Of a stretch of 51,366 nucleotides of DNA, positions 24,473 to 32,713 are shown one piece after another (position 1 is the stretch's first letter; every line of letters starts with the position of its first letter). The notes under the pieces were generated by a model. That model was not told the DNA's origin. It did not search any database and worked only from the letters and a program-made list of their open reading frames with translations. Origin of the DNA: an uncultured Acetobacteraceae bacterium. Its GTDB lineage: Bacteria > Pseudomonadota > Alphaproteobacteria > Acetobacterales > Acetobacteraceae. A program made the position numbers and the translations under genes. The stretch spans positions 1-51,366 of the forward strand of contig CAIYDT010000243.1 of the NCBI GenBank assembly GCA_903924985.1, read 5' to 3'.

Positions 24473-25402
24473 TTAACGCTCGTCCGTACGCTGCCAGACT
24501 GCCCAGGCGCCGTCAAGCCTAACGCTTTGGGAAACAACCGTTTTCCACACGCCGTCGAACAGCGGCCCGAGGCTGCTGGCCAAGGTGCGGCTGAGCAGCG
24601 TGGTGGTCGAGACGTCCTCGACCGGCAAGGTGGTGGGCACGCCTTTATTGGCGGCCAGCCACTCCCTGGCGTCGCGCTCCTCGCCGATCTGGTCAACCAG
24701 CCCCAGCGTCAGCGCCTGCCGCCCCGTATAGGCTCGGCCGTCGCCGACCTTCCGCACGGCGTCGGGCGTCAGGTGCCGGCCGGACGCGACCATGCCGACG
24801 AACTGGTCGTACATGTCCTGCACCAACCCGTGCAGCACCGCCCGCCCTTGCTCCGACATTTTATGGGTGAAACTGGGTTGGTCCTTGAGCGCGCCGGACA
24901 CGATCGTCTCGGCGGTGATGCCGACCTTGTCCAACAATCCCGACACTTCCCCAGTTTCCAGCAGCACGCCGATTGAGCCGGTCAACGTGGATTCACGTGC
25001 GAAAATGCGCTCGGTCGACACAGCGATCATATAACCCGCCGATGCCGCGACCCCTCCCATCACCGCGACCACCGGCTTTTTCGCACCGACGCGCGCGACG
25101 GCGTTATGCAGGCTTTCGCCGCCCGAGACGGTGCCGCCGGGGCTGTCGATCGAGACGATCAGCGCTTTGACCGCACTATCGTTGGCCAGCTTATCGATCG
25201 CCTCGGTCAGTTTGCGGTCTTCGGTGATCAACCCGGTGACCGGCAGGCGCGCGACATGCGCCCCGCCCATCGGCAGAGCGCCGCCACCGCGCACTGCAAC
25301 CAGCAACGCGGCAACGACGGCCAGGACGGCGAAACTCCGCCAAAAGACAAGGCGGCGCTTGAGACGCCGCCTGTCCAGTAGCAGATCGGTTTCGAGCGAC
25401 AC
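24473..25402 (-). CDS. sppA: Signal peptide peptidase SppA, short type
   Basis: A 309-residue membrane-anchored serine protease that degrades cleaved signal peptides. A membrane helix covers residues 18-38. SIDSPGGTVSGGE near 84 and GVAASAGYM, with nucleophile Ser121, are followed by the general base Lys173 in SGALKDQPS. The Ser-Lys spacing of 52 equals that recalled for the Bacillus SppA pair (147/199). The start is GTG 25402, directly abutting the rpsA stop. Confidence 0.9.
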   Translation of the reverse strand: MSLETDLLLDRRRLKRRLVFWRSFAVLAVVAALLVAVRGGGALPMGGAHVARLPVTGLITEDRKLTEAIDKLANDSAVKALIVSIDSPGGTVSGGESLHNAVARVGAKKPVVAVMGGVAASAGYMIAVSTERIFARESTLTGSIGVLLETGEVSGLLDKVGITAETIVSGALKDQPSFTHKMSEQGRAVLHGLVQDMYDQFVGMVASGRHLTPDAVRKVGDGRAYTGRQALTLGLVDQIGEERDAREWLAANKGVPTTLPVEDVSTTTLLSRTLASSLGPLFDGVWKTVVSQSVRLDGAWAVWQRTDER

Positions 25403-27139
25403 TTAGCTCGCGTCGGTTGCCTGGTTCCGGCGACGGATCGCCGCACCCAGGATATCGCCGAGGGACGCGCCGGAGTCGGACGAACCGAATTCCTGCATCG
25501 CCTGCTTCTCTTCCTCGACTTCCTTGCCCTTGATGGTCAGGGTCAGCTTGCGAGCCGCACGGTCCACCGCGGTGATCTTCGCATCGACCTTCTCGCCAAC
25601 GGCGAAGCGGTCGGGGCGTTGATCGGCCTTGTCGCGGGCCAGCTCAGCGCGGCGGATGAAGCCCGTCAGCACGTCGTTGACCTTCACTTCGATGCCGTTC
25701 GCCTGGATGGCGGACACCACGCAGGTCACGACATCGCCCTTGTGGACGGAGCCGAGGACCGACGCGGCCGGATCGTCGCGCAGCTGCTTGATGCCCAGGC
25801 TGATGCGCTCTTTCTCCACATCGACGTCGAGCACCTTCGCCTTGACGATCTGGCCCTTTTCATAGGCCGCCATTGCCGCTTCGCCGGCTTCGTCCCAGGA
25901 CAGGTCGGACATGTGGACCATGCCGTCGATGTCCGCGGACAGGCCGATGAACAGGCCGAACTCGGTGATGTTGCGGATTTCGCCTTCGACTTCGGTGCCG
26001 ATCGGATGCAGTTCGACGAATTCCTCCCAGGGGTTGCGCTGCACCTGCTTGAGGCCCAGCGAAATCCGCCGCTTGGAGCTGTCGACATCCAGGACCATGA
26101 CGTCGACTTCCTGCGAAGTGGCGACAATCTTGCCGGGATGGACGTTCTTCTTGGTCCAGGACATCTCGGACACGTGCACCAAACCTTCGACACCGGGTTC
26201 CAGCTCCACGAAGGCGCCGTAGTCGGTGATGTTGGTGACGCGGCCGGACATGCGAGCGCCCGGCGGGTACTTGGCTGCCACGCCTTCCCAGGGATCGGAC
26301 TCTAGCTGCTTCATGCCCAGGCTGATGCGCTGGGTGTCGGCGTTGAAGCGGATGACCTGCACCTTGACCGGCTGCCCGATGGTCAGGGCCTCCGACGGGT
26401 GGTTGATGCGGCGCCAGGCGATGTCGGTGACGTGCAGCAGGCCGTCGACGCCGCCCAGGTCCACGAACGCGCCGTAATCGGTGATGTTCTTCACCACGCC
26501 ATCGAGGATCTGGCCTTCCTTCAGGCCCTGGATCAGCTCGCTGCGCTGTTCGGCGCGAGTCTCTTCCAGGACGGCCCGACGCGACACCACGATGTTGCCG
26601 CGGGCGCGGTCCATTTTCAGGATCTGGAACGGCTGCGGGCTTCCCATCAGCGGGGCGACGTCGCGCACCGGGCGGATATCGACCTGCGAACCGGGCAGGA
26701 AGGCCACAGCGCCGCCTAGGTCGACGGTGAAACCGCCTTTGACCCGGCCGTAGATGGTGCCGTCCACGCGCTTCTGCGCTTCGAACGCCTTTTCCAGGTT
26801 GGTCCAGGCTTCCTCGCGGCGCGCCTTCTCACGCGACAGGACGATGGAGCCGTCGCGGTCTTCGTATCGCTCGACATAAAGTTCGACTGTGTCGCCGGGC
26901 TTCACGTCCGGCACGGAACCCGGCGGGCCGAACTCCTTAAGGGCAACGCGGCCTTCGGATTTCAGGCCGACATCGACGACGGCATAGTCGTCGGTCAGGC
27001 GGATGACGCGGCCGGTGACGACGGAGCCGTCGAAGCCGGTGTCTTTGCCGAGGGTTTCGTCCAACAAGGACGCGAAATCTTCACCCATGAAATGGTCTTG
27101 CGCGGGCGCTGGGGCCCGGGCGGCGGCGGATAGAGCCAT
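25403..27139 (-). CDS. rpsA: 30S ribosomal protein S1
   Basis: A 578-residue protein with six S1 OB-fold repeats (roughly residues 38-105, 123-190, 207-277, 294-364, 381-451 and 468-536). The repeated VxNITDYGAFVxL and GLVHVSEMSW/GLLHVTDIAW blocks are clear. S1 binds mRNA leaders on the small subunit. The annotated start adds 17 residues before MGEDFASLLDE; neither start has a strong ribosome-binding site, as usual for rpsA. The gene has its own promoter candidate and a roughly 120-base leader, where autoregulation normally acts. Confidence 0.95.
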   Translation of the reverse strand: MALSAAARAPAPAQDHFMGEDFASLLDETLGKDTGFDGSVVTGRVIRLTDDYAVVDVGLKSEGRVALKEFGPPGSVPDVKPGDTVELYVERYEDRDGSIVLSREKARREEAWTNLEKAFEAQKRVDGTIYGRVKGGFTVDLGGAVAFLPGSQVDIRPVRDVAPLMGSPQPFQILKMDRARGNIVVSRRAVLEETRAEQRSELIQGLKEGQILDGVVKNITDYGAFVDLGGVDGLLHVTDIAWRRINHPSEALTIGQPVKVQVIRFNADTQRISLGMKQLESDPWEGVAAKYPPGARMSGRVTNITDYGAFVELEPGVEGLVHVSEMSWTKKNVHPGKIVATSQEVDVMVLDVDSSKRRISLGLKQVQRNPWEEFVELHPIGTEVEGEIRNITEFGLFIGLSADIDGMVHMSDLSWDEAGEAAMAAYEKGQIVKAKVLDVDVEKERISLGIKQLRDDPAASVLGSVHKGDVVTCVVSAIQANGIEVKVNDVLTGFIRRAELARDKADQRPDRFAVGEKVDAKITAVDRAARKLTLTIKGKEVEEEKQAMQEFGSSDSGASLGDILGAAIRRRNQATDAS

Positions 27140-27263
27140 GTGTATGTGTGTTCCGTTACGGAGGTCCGGGTCTGGCCCCGGAGGTGCCGTGGTTTGCGCG
27201 TTTCACGTCCTGGAAACACGACTTGCCCGCGCGATGAGCGCAGGCCAGTTGACGATGAGGGGA

Positions 27264-27291
27264 CACATACGCCTGGAACGGGCGGAGTCAA
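27264..27291 (-). promoter_or_regulatory. Candidate sigma70-type promoter for rpsA
   Basis: On the minus strand TTGACT (27291-27286), a 16-base spacer and TATGTG (27269-27264) precede rpsA by about 120 bases. The -35 matches 5 of 6 consensus bases. It lies between vapC and rpsA, so rpsA need not depend on transcription through vapBC. Confidence 0.45.
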
Positions 27292-27309
27292 GGGCGACGG
27301 CGGAAATGG

Positions 27310-27708
27310 TCAACCGGCGCCGTCCCAGATCACCGGCACGCGATACGCGGCGAACACCGGATCGGCGGTCACGACCGGCAAGGACTCCAATCCTGCCTGC
27401 GCGATCAGCATGCGGTCGAAAGGATCGCGGTGCGGCCCTGGCAGGCCACCCGCTCGCTGGGCATGCTCCATCGCAATCGTCAGCGGATAGAAGCGAGAGC
27501 GGCGCAGCAGCGACGAGAATTCCGCGATCAGTTGCTCCACCTCCGGCCATTTGCCGACCCGATGCCTGGTCGCAATCTCCCACGCCGAGACGGCGCTGAC
27601 ATGCACGATGTTGCCGGGACCGGCGATCGCGGCCCGAGCAGCGGCGGGCAAACGGGGATCGTCGGTCCACCACCAGACGAGGGCGTGCGTGTCCAGCAGC
27701 AGTTTCAT
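27310..27708 (-). CDS. vapC: VapC-type PIN-domain toxin
   Basis: A 132-residue PIN-domain ribonuclease. MKLLLDTHALVWW opens with catalytic Asp6. Glu44 is in VSAWEIATR, Asp95 and Asp98 in HRDPFDRMLIAQA, and Asp116 in TADPVF. This fits VapC toxins of the 'DTHALLW' subgroup, which cut tRNA or rRNA. It overlaps the antitoxin gene by four bases. All acidic residues are present, so it should be active. Confidence 0.88.
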   Translation of the reverse strand: MKLLLDTHALVWWWTDDPRLPAAARAAIAGPGNIVHVSAVSAWEIATRHRVGKWPEVEQLIAEFSSLLRRSRFYPLTIAMEHAQRAGGLPGPHRDPFDRMLIAQAGLESLPVVTADPVFAAYRVPVIWDGAG

Positions 27709-27932
27709 TCCCAGTCTTCCAACGCGTCGTCGGTCATGGGCGCGAACAGGGCATCCGGAATGGCAAGACCCTTCAGCAGCCCGGGTTGACGCGGCAGCGC
27801 GTCTTCGACCGGCACCAGACGCACGATCGGCTTGCCGGCGCGGGCAATCAGAATGTCCTCCCCGGCCGCGGCGCGGTCGATCAGGCGGGACAAATGCGCT
27901 TTAGCGTCGTACAGGTTCATGATCTCGGTCAT
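27705..27932 (-). CDS. Phd/YefM-type antitoxin of the VapC pair
   Basis: A 75-residue antitoxin. MNLYDAKAHLSRLIDRAAAG with EDILIARAGKPIVRLVP is the Phd/YefM DNA-binding fold. The acidic C-terminus (MTDDALEDWE) should wrap the toxin. ATG could be at 27932 or four codons later. A TTAA-N7-TTAA site lies 14 bases upstream. The pair separates cmk from rpsA, which are neighbours in most Proteobacteria, so it looks like an insertion into a core operon. Confidence 0.85.
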   Translation of the reverse strand: MTEIMNLYDAKAHLSRLIDRAAAGEDILIARAGKPIVRLVPVEDALPRQPGLLKGLAIPDALFAPMTDDALEDWE

Positions 27933-27945
27933 AGCGGCACCCGGG

Positions 27946-27960
27946 TTAACAAAAGGTTAA
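27946..27960. promoter_or_regulatory. CtrA-like full site TTAA-N7-TTAA before vapBC
   Basis: TTAA at 27946-27949 and 27957-27960, seven bases apart, each in GGTTAAC. The site is 14 bases before the antitoxin start, inside the likely promoter. It could bind CtrA, or the tandem GGTTAAC units eleven bases apart could be operator half-sites for the toxin-antitoxin complex. Confidence 0.4.
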
Positions 27961-28022
27961 CAGGACGAAAAACTCTCGGGAGACCGAAAATTTATTTGGT
28001 CAGGTTAGTTGGTCAGGTCATC

Positions 28023-28652
28023 CTATACAAGACCTAACCGCATCCGCACCGCCGCCAACGCCGCCCGGAACGCCGCTTCGGCGTCCATATCCGTCGTGTC
28101 GATCACCACCGCGTCCTCCGCCGGCCGCAGCGGGGCCGCCGCTCGGGCCGAATCGCGCTCGTCGCGGTCGCGCATGTCCCGCTCGACCGTCGCCAGATCG
28201 GCGTCGGACCCCTTGGCTAGCAGCTCCAGCCAGCGCCGCCGAGCACGTTCGGCCGGGCTTGCTGTGACGAACAGCTTGGTTCGGGCTTCCGGGAAGATGA
28301 CGGTACCGATGTCCCGGCCGTCCAGAACCGCGCCGCCCTTGGTGGCGAAGCCGCGTTGGAAATCGAGCAACGCCGCGCGCACGCCCGGGATCGCCGCGAC
28401 CGCCGACGACGCGGCGTCAGCCGCCGGACCTCTGAGGTCGTCCCGTGCGAGATCGGCGGGATCGAGTCGTCGCGCCGCGGCTTCGGCGATCGCTGGGTCC
28501 TTGGGATCGCCGTTCGCATCCAGCACGAGCCGCCCGACCGCTCGATACAACAGCCCGGTGTCGAGGTAGGGCAGCCCGAGTTCAGCAGCCAATCGGCGGG
28601 CCAACGTGCCCTTCCCCGCCGCGGCGGGCCCATCGATCGCGACGATGGTCAT
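28023..28652 (-). CDS. cmk: Cytidylate kinase
   Basis: A 209-residue (d)CMP kinase. [13 protein letters not shown] near the start is the P-loop. [12 protein letters not shown] and [15 protein letters not shown] are the CMP-binding blocks, and [20 protein letters not shown] is the conserved arginine-rich segment before IDTT. The start ATG 28652 overlaps the aroA stop by four bases. In many Proteobacteria rpsA follows directly; here vapBC intervenes. Confidence 0.94.
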   Translation of the reverse strand: MTIVAIDGPAAAGKGTLARRLAAELGLPYLDTGLLYRAVGRLVLDANGDPKDPAIAEAAARRLDPADLARDDLRGPAADAASSAVAAIPGVRAALLDFQRGFATKGGAVLDGRDIGTVIFPEARTKLFVTASPAERARRRWLELLAKGSDADLATVERDMRDRDERDSARAAAPLRPAEDAVVIDTTDMDAEAAFRAALAAVRMRLGLV

Positions 28653-29989
28653 GGCGCTCTGAGGTCGGCGCCCACGCCGTTCATCAGACCGATGAAATCC
28701 GGAAAACTGGTCTCGATGAAACCCGCGTCGTCGGCGGTGACCGGATGTTCGGTCACCAGGCCGAGCACGAGGGCGGACATGGCGATGCGGTGGTCCATGT
28801 GGGTGGCGACGAGGCCGCCGCCAGCGGGGGGCTTGCCGGTACCGTGGACGACCAGATCGTCGCCGTCGATCTCCACCTTCACCCCGTTGACCGACAACAG
28901 CGCCGCGGTGGCGTCCAGCCGGTCGCTTTCCTTCACCCGCAGCTCCTTCAGACCGCGCATGCGGGTGGTGCCGACGGCCATGGACGCCGCGACGGCGAGG
29001 ACGGGGTATTCGTCGATCATGCTGGGCGCGCGATCCCATGGCACATCCACCGCGCGTAAGGCGCTATGGCCGACGATCAGATCGCCCACCGGCTCCCCCC
29101 CTTCAAGCCTGCTGTTTTGCACAACCACGTCCGCGCCCATTTCGAGCAGCGTCGTTAGCAGCCCGTTACGCAGCGGGTTCAGGCCGACGCCAGGGATGGT
29201 CAGCCGCGAGCCCGGCACCAGTAGGGCCGCGATCAACGGGAAAGCGGCGGAGGACGGATCGCCCGGCACCACCACGTCGGCGGCGCGCAGTTCGGGCTGG
29301 CCCACCAGGGTGATGATGCGGCCGTTGCCGGCGACCTCCACCGTCACCTGGGCACCGAAATGCCGCAGCATGTTTTCACTGTGGTCGCGGGTGGCTTCGG
29401 GTTCCTCCACTCGGGTGATGCCGGGGGCGTTCAGCCCGGCCAACAGCACGGCGGACTTCACCTGAGCGGACGGAACCGGCACCCGGTATTCCAGCGGTAA
29501 CGCGTCCACCGCACCCTCCACCGCCAGCGGCAGGCGCCCGCCCTGACGGGAGACAAAACGGGCACCCGTGGCGGACAGAGGATCGATCACGCGACGCATG
29601 GGCCGGCTGCGCAGGCTGGCATCGCCGGTCATGACCGCGAAAAGAGGATGCGTCGCAAGAATCCCACACAGCAGGCGCGCGGCGGTGCCGGAGTTGCCCA
29701 TGTCCAGCACGTCGGCCGGTTCGGTCAGACCGCCGATACCCCGCCCGGCGACGCGCCAAATGCCGTCGGGGTCACGGGTCACCTCAGCCCCCAAAGCACG
29801 CATGGCGCCGGCGGTGCGCAGCACGTCCTCCCCAGTCAGCAAGCCGGTAATACGGGTTTCGCCCACCGCCAGCGCGCCGAACATCAGCGCGCGATGGCTG
29901 ATAGATTTGTCGCCGGGCACCGCGACCTGTCCGCTGAGCGGCGCGGCGGCGCGATACGACCGAAGGGGGCGGGCGGGGGCGTGGTCCAT
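28649..29989 (-). CDS. aroA: 3-phosphoshikimate 1-carboxyvinyltransferase (EPSP synthase), class II-like
   Basis: A 446-residue shikimate-pathway enzyme. [10 protein letters not shown] (residues 25-34), SAQVK (174-178), RDHSE (201-205) and NPLRNG (271-276) track the class II motif set (G-D-K-x, S-A-Q-x-K, R-x-H-x-E, N-x-x-R). The inhibitor-contact loop reads GNSGTAAR (99-106), with Gly where the tolerant CP4 enzyme has Ala. KESDR and DHRIAMS near the end are intact. Start ATG 29989; upstream in-frame residues overlap the promoter region of the FYDLN gene. Confidence 0.93.
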   Translation of the reverse strand: MDHAPARPLRSYRAAAPLSGQVAVPGDKSISHRALMFGALAVGETRITGLLTGEDVLRTAGAMRALGAEVTRDPDGIWRVAGRGIGGLTEPADVLDMGNSGTAARLLCGILATHPLFAVMTGDASLRSRPMRRVIDPLSATGARFVSRQGGRLPLAVEGAVDALPLEYRVPVPSAQVKSAVLLAGLNAPGITRVEEPEATRDHSENMLRHFGAQVTVEVAGNGRIITLVGQPELRAADVVVPGDPSSAAFPLIAALLVPGSRLTIPGVGLNPLRNGLLTTLLEMGADVVVQNSRLEGGEPVGDLIVGHSALRAVDVPWDRAPSMIDEYPVLAVAASMAVGTTRMRGLKELRVKESDRLDATAALLSVNGVKVEIDGDDLVVHGTGKPPAGGGLVATHMDHRIAMSALVLGLVTEHPVTADDAGFIETSFPDFIGLMNGVGADLRAP

Positions 29990-30040
29990 GCTGGGGCATC
30001 CTTGGGGTAGACGCCGCCCCCTATCATGCACTCGAAGCAT

Positions 30041-30046
30041 TTGACA
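30041..30046 (+). promoter_or_regulatory. Possible -35 element before the FYDLN-type gene
   Basis: TTGACA is an exact -35 hexamer 72 bases before the start at 30118. The hexamer 17 bases on, CATGGG, is a poor -10, so only the -35 is reported. It lies between the divergent aroA and FYDLN genes. Confidence 0.25.
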
Positions 30047-30117
30047 GCCGCACGGCGGGGTGGCATGGGCGCCCGCTCTTGATTTTGGACCGGCGGCGAA
30101 CGAAGGGGCCTATCGGT

Positions 30118-30450
30118 ATGGCGAAGCCTGAACTTGGATTGAAGCGTGTCTGCGTTGCCTGCAACGCCCGCTTCTACGACATGACGAAAGTCCCGCCGGT
30201 CTGCCCCAAATGCGGGACGGAACAGCCGCTGGATCAACCGCGCATCCGCCGAGCCGGCGGCAACGTCGCTGAGGACAAGCGCGCCAAGAAGCCGGCCGCC
30301 GCCCCGGGAATCGAGGACGTGGAGGTCGAGGGCGTCGAGGAAACCGAGGACGAGAACGTCCTTGAGGATGCCGACGACCTGGATGACGATGCGGATGCGA
30401 TCAGCGCCGACATCGAGGTCGAGACCGACACGGACGAGGTCGAACGGTAA
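30118..30450 (+). CDS. TIGR02300-type FYDLN acid protein
   Basis: A 110-residue protein with an N-terminal zinc-ribbon (KRVCVACNARFYDM then CPKCGTEQP; Cys pairs C-x2-C twice) and a long acidic C-terminus rich in Asp and Glu (about residues 65-110). The family, common in alphaproteobacteria, normally reads FYDLN; here it is FYDMT. Its function is unknown; the acid tail suggests nucleic-acid mimicry or metal binding. It ends one base before the convergent ydcF-type gene. Confidence 0.85.
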   Translation: MAKPELGLKRVCVACNARFYDMTKVPPVCPKCGTEQPLDQPRIRRAGGNVAEDKRAKKPAAAPGIEDVEVEGVEETEDENVLEDADDLDDDADAISADIEVETDTDEVER

Positions 30451-30451
30451 G

Positions 30452-30964
30452 CTACAGGCGCTGGAGCAACCGTAAGGCCAGCACCAGCGCCGCGTCATAG
30501 GGAATCGCCGGCACCTCCCGCAGCCGCCAATACCAGCGCTTCCGCCAGTTCGAGGCCGCGGGTGCCGCTGGGGGCGGGCACGGCCTCGCTGGAATACCCG
30601 CAAGCCACAGCAGCAGAAGGCAGCGCGGCAGATGGTAGGCGCTGGTGGCCGCATAGACCGGCCCGGCGATCTCGTGTTCACGCAGCAGGCGGCACACGGC
30701 GCGCACCGATGACAGCGTGTCGGTCGCGGTTTCCTCCAGCAGGAACGACCAGCCGGAATGCCCATCCGCCCTTAGCATATCTGCCATGACCGAGGCTTCG
30801 GAGGCCCCGAACCGCCCGACGCCGCCAGTCGGGATGAAGGTCGTCGCCGGAAAACGGGCCGCGAACGCCGCCGCGGCCGCCACCCGGCGCCGCAACGTGC
30901 CGCTGGGACGTCCGTCCGGGCGCACCGCCGCGCCAAATATGACAATGGTTGGTGGCTGTTTCAC
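30452..30964 (-). CDS. YdcF-like (DUF218) protein
   Basis: A 170-residue protein. TIVIFGAAVRPDGRPSGTLRRRV, FIPTGGVGRFG with SEASVMADML, LLEETATDTLSS and SAYHLPRCLLL are the DUF218 (ElyC/SanA/YdcF) blocks. Members are linked to envelope polysaccharide or S-adenosylmethionine binding. This one has no N-terminal membrane helix, unlike SanA/ElyC. It is divergent from the haemoglobin-like gene. Confidence 0.8.
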   Translation of the reverse strand: MKQPPTIVIFGAAVRPDGRPSGTLRRRVAAAAAFAARFPATTFIPTGGVGRFGASEASVMADMLRADGHSGWSFLLEETATDTLSSVRAVCRLLREHEIAGPVYAATSAYHLPRCLLLLWLAGIPARPCPPPAAPAASNWRKRWYWRLREVPAIPYDAALVLALRLLQRL

Positions 30965-31044
30965 GCGACTCCCTTGACGCCGCTATAAGGCGTCGCCCAA
31001 TGCGCCGCCATGCCCTGGCCCTGCCAGGTATCCGAGGAATTACG

Positions 31045-31680
31045 ATGCGTTCTGCCTTGCCTTCCTGGTCACTCGCTGCCGCACTGTCGCTGTTGCTGGG
31101 GTTAGCGGCCTGTACCAACAGCCAATATGGCGCTTCCACTGGGCGCCCACCCGCGCCGCCGTCCCTGTACGACCGGTTGGGGGGACAGCCGGTGCTCACG
31201 GCGGTGGTCGACGACTTCATGCCCAGTGCCGCCGCCGATCCCCGCATCGCCCGCCGGTTCCGCGACGCCGACAATACCCACTTCAAGGCGGCGCTGGTCC
31301 AGCAACTATGCGTCAGCACTGGCGGCCCCTGCCGCTACGCCGGGCGCCCGATGAAGGACGTGCACGCAGGGATGGGCATTTCCGACGCCGAGTTTAACGC
31401 CATGACCCAGGATCTGCGGCGTGCCATGGCTCGGCACGACATTCCGGTGGACACGCAAGTCGAGGTCGTGGCGGTGCTGGAGCCACTGCGCGACGACATC
31501 GTCTCGCCGCTTCCGCCCACGCAATCGGTCGTCATGACCCAGATGGTGCATCAGCCGGCGGCGAAGCCCGGCACCAGCAAGAAGGCGATGGCGAAACAGC
31601 CCGCGGCTAAGAAACAGCAGCCGGTGAAGAAGGCGACAGCCAAGAAGCCTCCGCCGCCCGCGAAAACGACCACTCAGTGA
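31045..31680 (+). CDS. Lipoprotein-type group I truncated haemoglobin with Lys/Pro-rich tail
   Basis: A 211-residue protein. A lipoprotein signal ends at LGLAAC (lipid-modified Cys23). A group I truncated globin follows (about residues 40-152): SLYDRLGGQPVLTAVVDDF, then RRF, and proximal His107 in MKDVHAGMGI. The B10 position, usually Tyr after 'VVDDF', is Met59. The C-terminal 45 residues are a Lys/Ala/Pro tail (KKAMAKQPAAKKQQ, KKATAKKPPPPAK) of histone H1-like composition. I chose ATG 31045 because it gives the lipoprotein signal. Possible roles include O2, NO or redox chemistry at the membrane. Confidence 0.8.
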   Translation: MRSALPSWSLAAALSLLLGLAACTNSQYGASTGRPPAPPSLYDRLGGQPVLTAVVDDFMPSAAADPRIARRFRDADNTHFKAALVQQLCVSTGGPCRYAGRPMKDVHAGMGISDAEFNAMTQDLRRAMARHDIPVDTQVEVVAVLEPLRDDIVSPLPPTQSVVMTQMVHQPAAKPGTSKKAMAKQPAAKKQQPVKKATAKKPPPPAKTTTQ

Positions 31681-31747
31681 TACCGCGAAATTTGACTCAA
31701 ACCCGCCACGCTGCTGCCTTACCGGACGGCGCGTAAGGAGAAGTCCG

Positions 31748-32614
31748 ATGACCAAAGTGCTGAGTGAGGCGGCCATCCGACAATACCAGGAACAGGGCTA
31801 CTACGCCCCCATTTGCGTGCTCTCGACGGAGGAGACGCTCGGCCTGCGCACCAAGCTGGAGACATTCGAGGCCGGGGCCGGCCCGCTTGCCGGAAAAACC
31901 CGGCAGAAATCGCATCTGCTGTTCACCTGGCTGGCCGATCTGATCCGGCATCCCGCCATCCTGGACGCGGTCGAAGACGTCCTCGGCCCTGACCTGCTGT
32001 GCTGGGGCAGCAGCTTCTTCATCAAGAACCCGCGCGACCCAGGCTTCGTATCGTGGCACCAGGACTCCACCTATTGGGGGCTGGACCCCGCCGATGTCGT
32101 GACCGCCTGGATCGCGCTATCAGACAGTACCACGGAAAACGGCGCCATGCGGGTGGTGCCCGGCACCCATCTGATGGACCAGATTCCCCACCGCGACACC
32201 TTCCGGAAGGAGAACCTGCTCAGCCGGGGGCAGGAGATCATGGTGGATGTGGACGAGCGGCAAGCCGTCACCCTGGAGCTGATGGCCGGGGAGATGTCGC
32301 TGCACCACGTGCGCCTGATCCATGGCTCCGACCCCAACCCCTCCGACAAGCGGCGTATCGGCTATGCGATCCGCTACATCCCGACCACGGTCCGGCAGGT
32401 AGCGGGATCGCATGACACCGCGACGCTGGTACGTGGCACCGACCGCTTCGGGCATTTCGAGCTGGAACAGCGACCGGATGCCGACATGTCCCCCGCCGCC
32501 GTCGCCCACCACGCGGCGATCACGGGCGCCCACACCGCAATCCTGATGCGGGGGACCGGGCGGGGGATGCCGGTGGAGGCGAAGGCGGTGGAATTAGGCG
32601 ACGCGCAACAATAA
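31748..32614 (+). CDS. Phytanoyl-CoA dioxygenase-family Fe(II)/2-oxoglutarate oxygenase
   Basis: A 288-residue PhyH-family enzyme. The iron triad appears as H104-x-D106 in WHQDSTYW and distal His192 in RLIHGSDPNPS. Arg203/204 follow as 2-oxoglutarate ligand candidates. ENGAMRVVPGTH is a family block. The natural substrate is unknown; relatives hydroxylate lipids, ectoine or secondary metabolites. It is monocistronic, with AAGGAG just before the ATG and a convergent hairpin after it. Confidence 0.85.
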   Translation: MTKVLSEAAIRQYQEQGYYAPICVLSTEETLGLRTKLETFEAGAGPLAGKTRQKSHLLFTWLADLIRHPAILDAVEDVLGPDLLCWGSSFFIKNPRDPGFVSWHQDSTYWGLDPADVVTAWIALSDSTTENGAMRVVPGTHLMDQIPHRDTFRKENLLSRGQEIMVDVDERQAVTLELMAGEMSLHHVRLIHGSDPNPSDKRRIGYAIRYIPTTVRQVAGSHDTATLVRGTDRFGHFELEQRPDADMSPAAVAHHAAITGAHTAILMRGTGRGMPVEAKAVELGDAQQ

Positions 32615-32645
32615 CTGCTGCATGTCGGACGCACCGGCCCCTCAG

Positions 32646-32674
32646 CGTCATGGCGGACCCACGGGTCCAGCCAT
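32646..32674. repeat. CGTCAT-edge palindrome between phyH-type gene and pcm
   Basis: CGTCATGG at 32646 leads into a stem ATGGC+GGACCC (32650-32660), loop AC, GGGTCC, bulged A, GCCAT (to 32674). It sits between two convergent genes and may end both transcripts. Its edge matches the other CGTCAT palindromes. Confidence 0.5.
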
Positions 32675-32713
32675 CGGCTGGCCCGAGGACAGGGTGCCGG
32701 AGCCCTGCCGGCA

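Noticed and set aside
24527..26719. Several plus-strand frames over sppA and rpsA
   Set aside because: They mirror two highly conserved genes on the other strand and show no motifs.
27140..27263. Riboswitch in the rpsA leader
   Set aside because: No known aptamer pattern seen; a protein S1 autoregulatory leader is the simpler view.
30971..30994. TTGACG and TATAAG before the haemoglobin gene as a promoter
   Set aside because: Only four bases separate the hexamers; they are instead parts of a GACGCC/GGCGTC hairpin.
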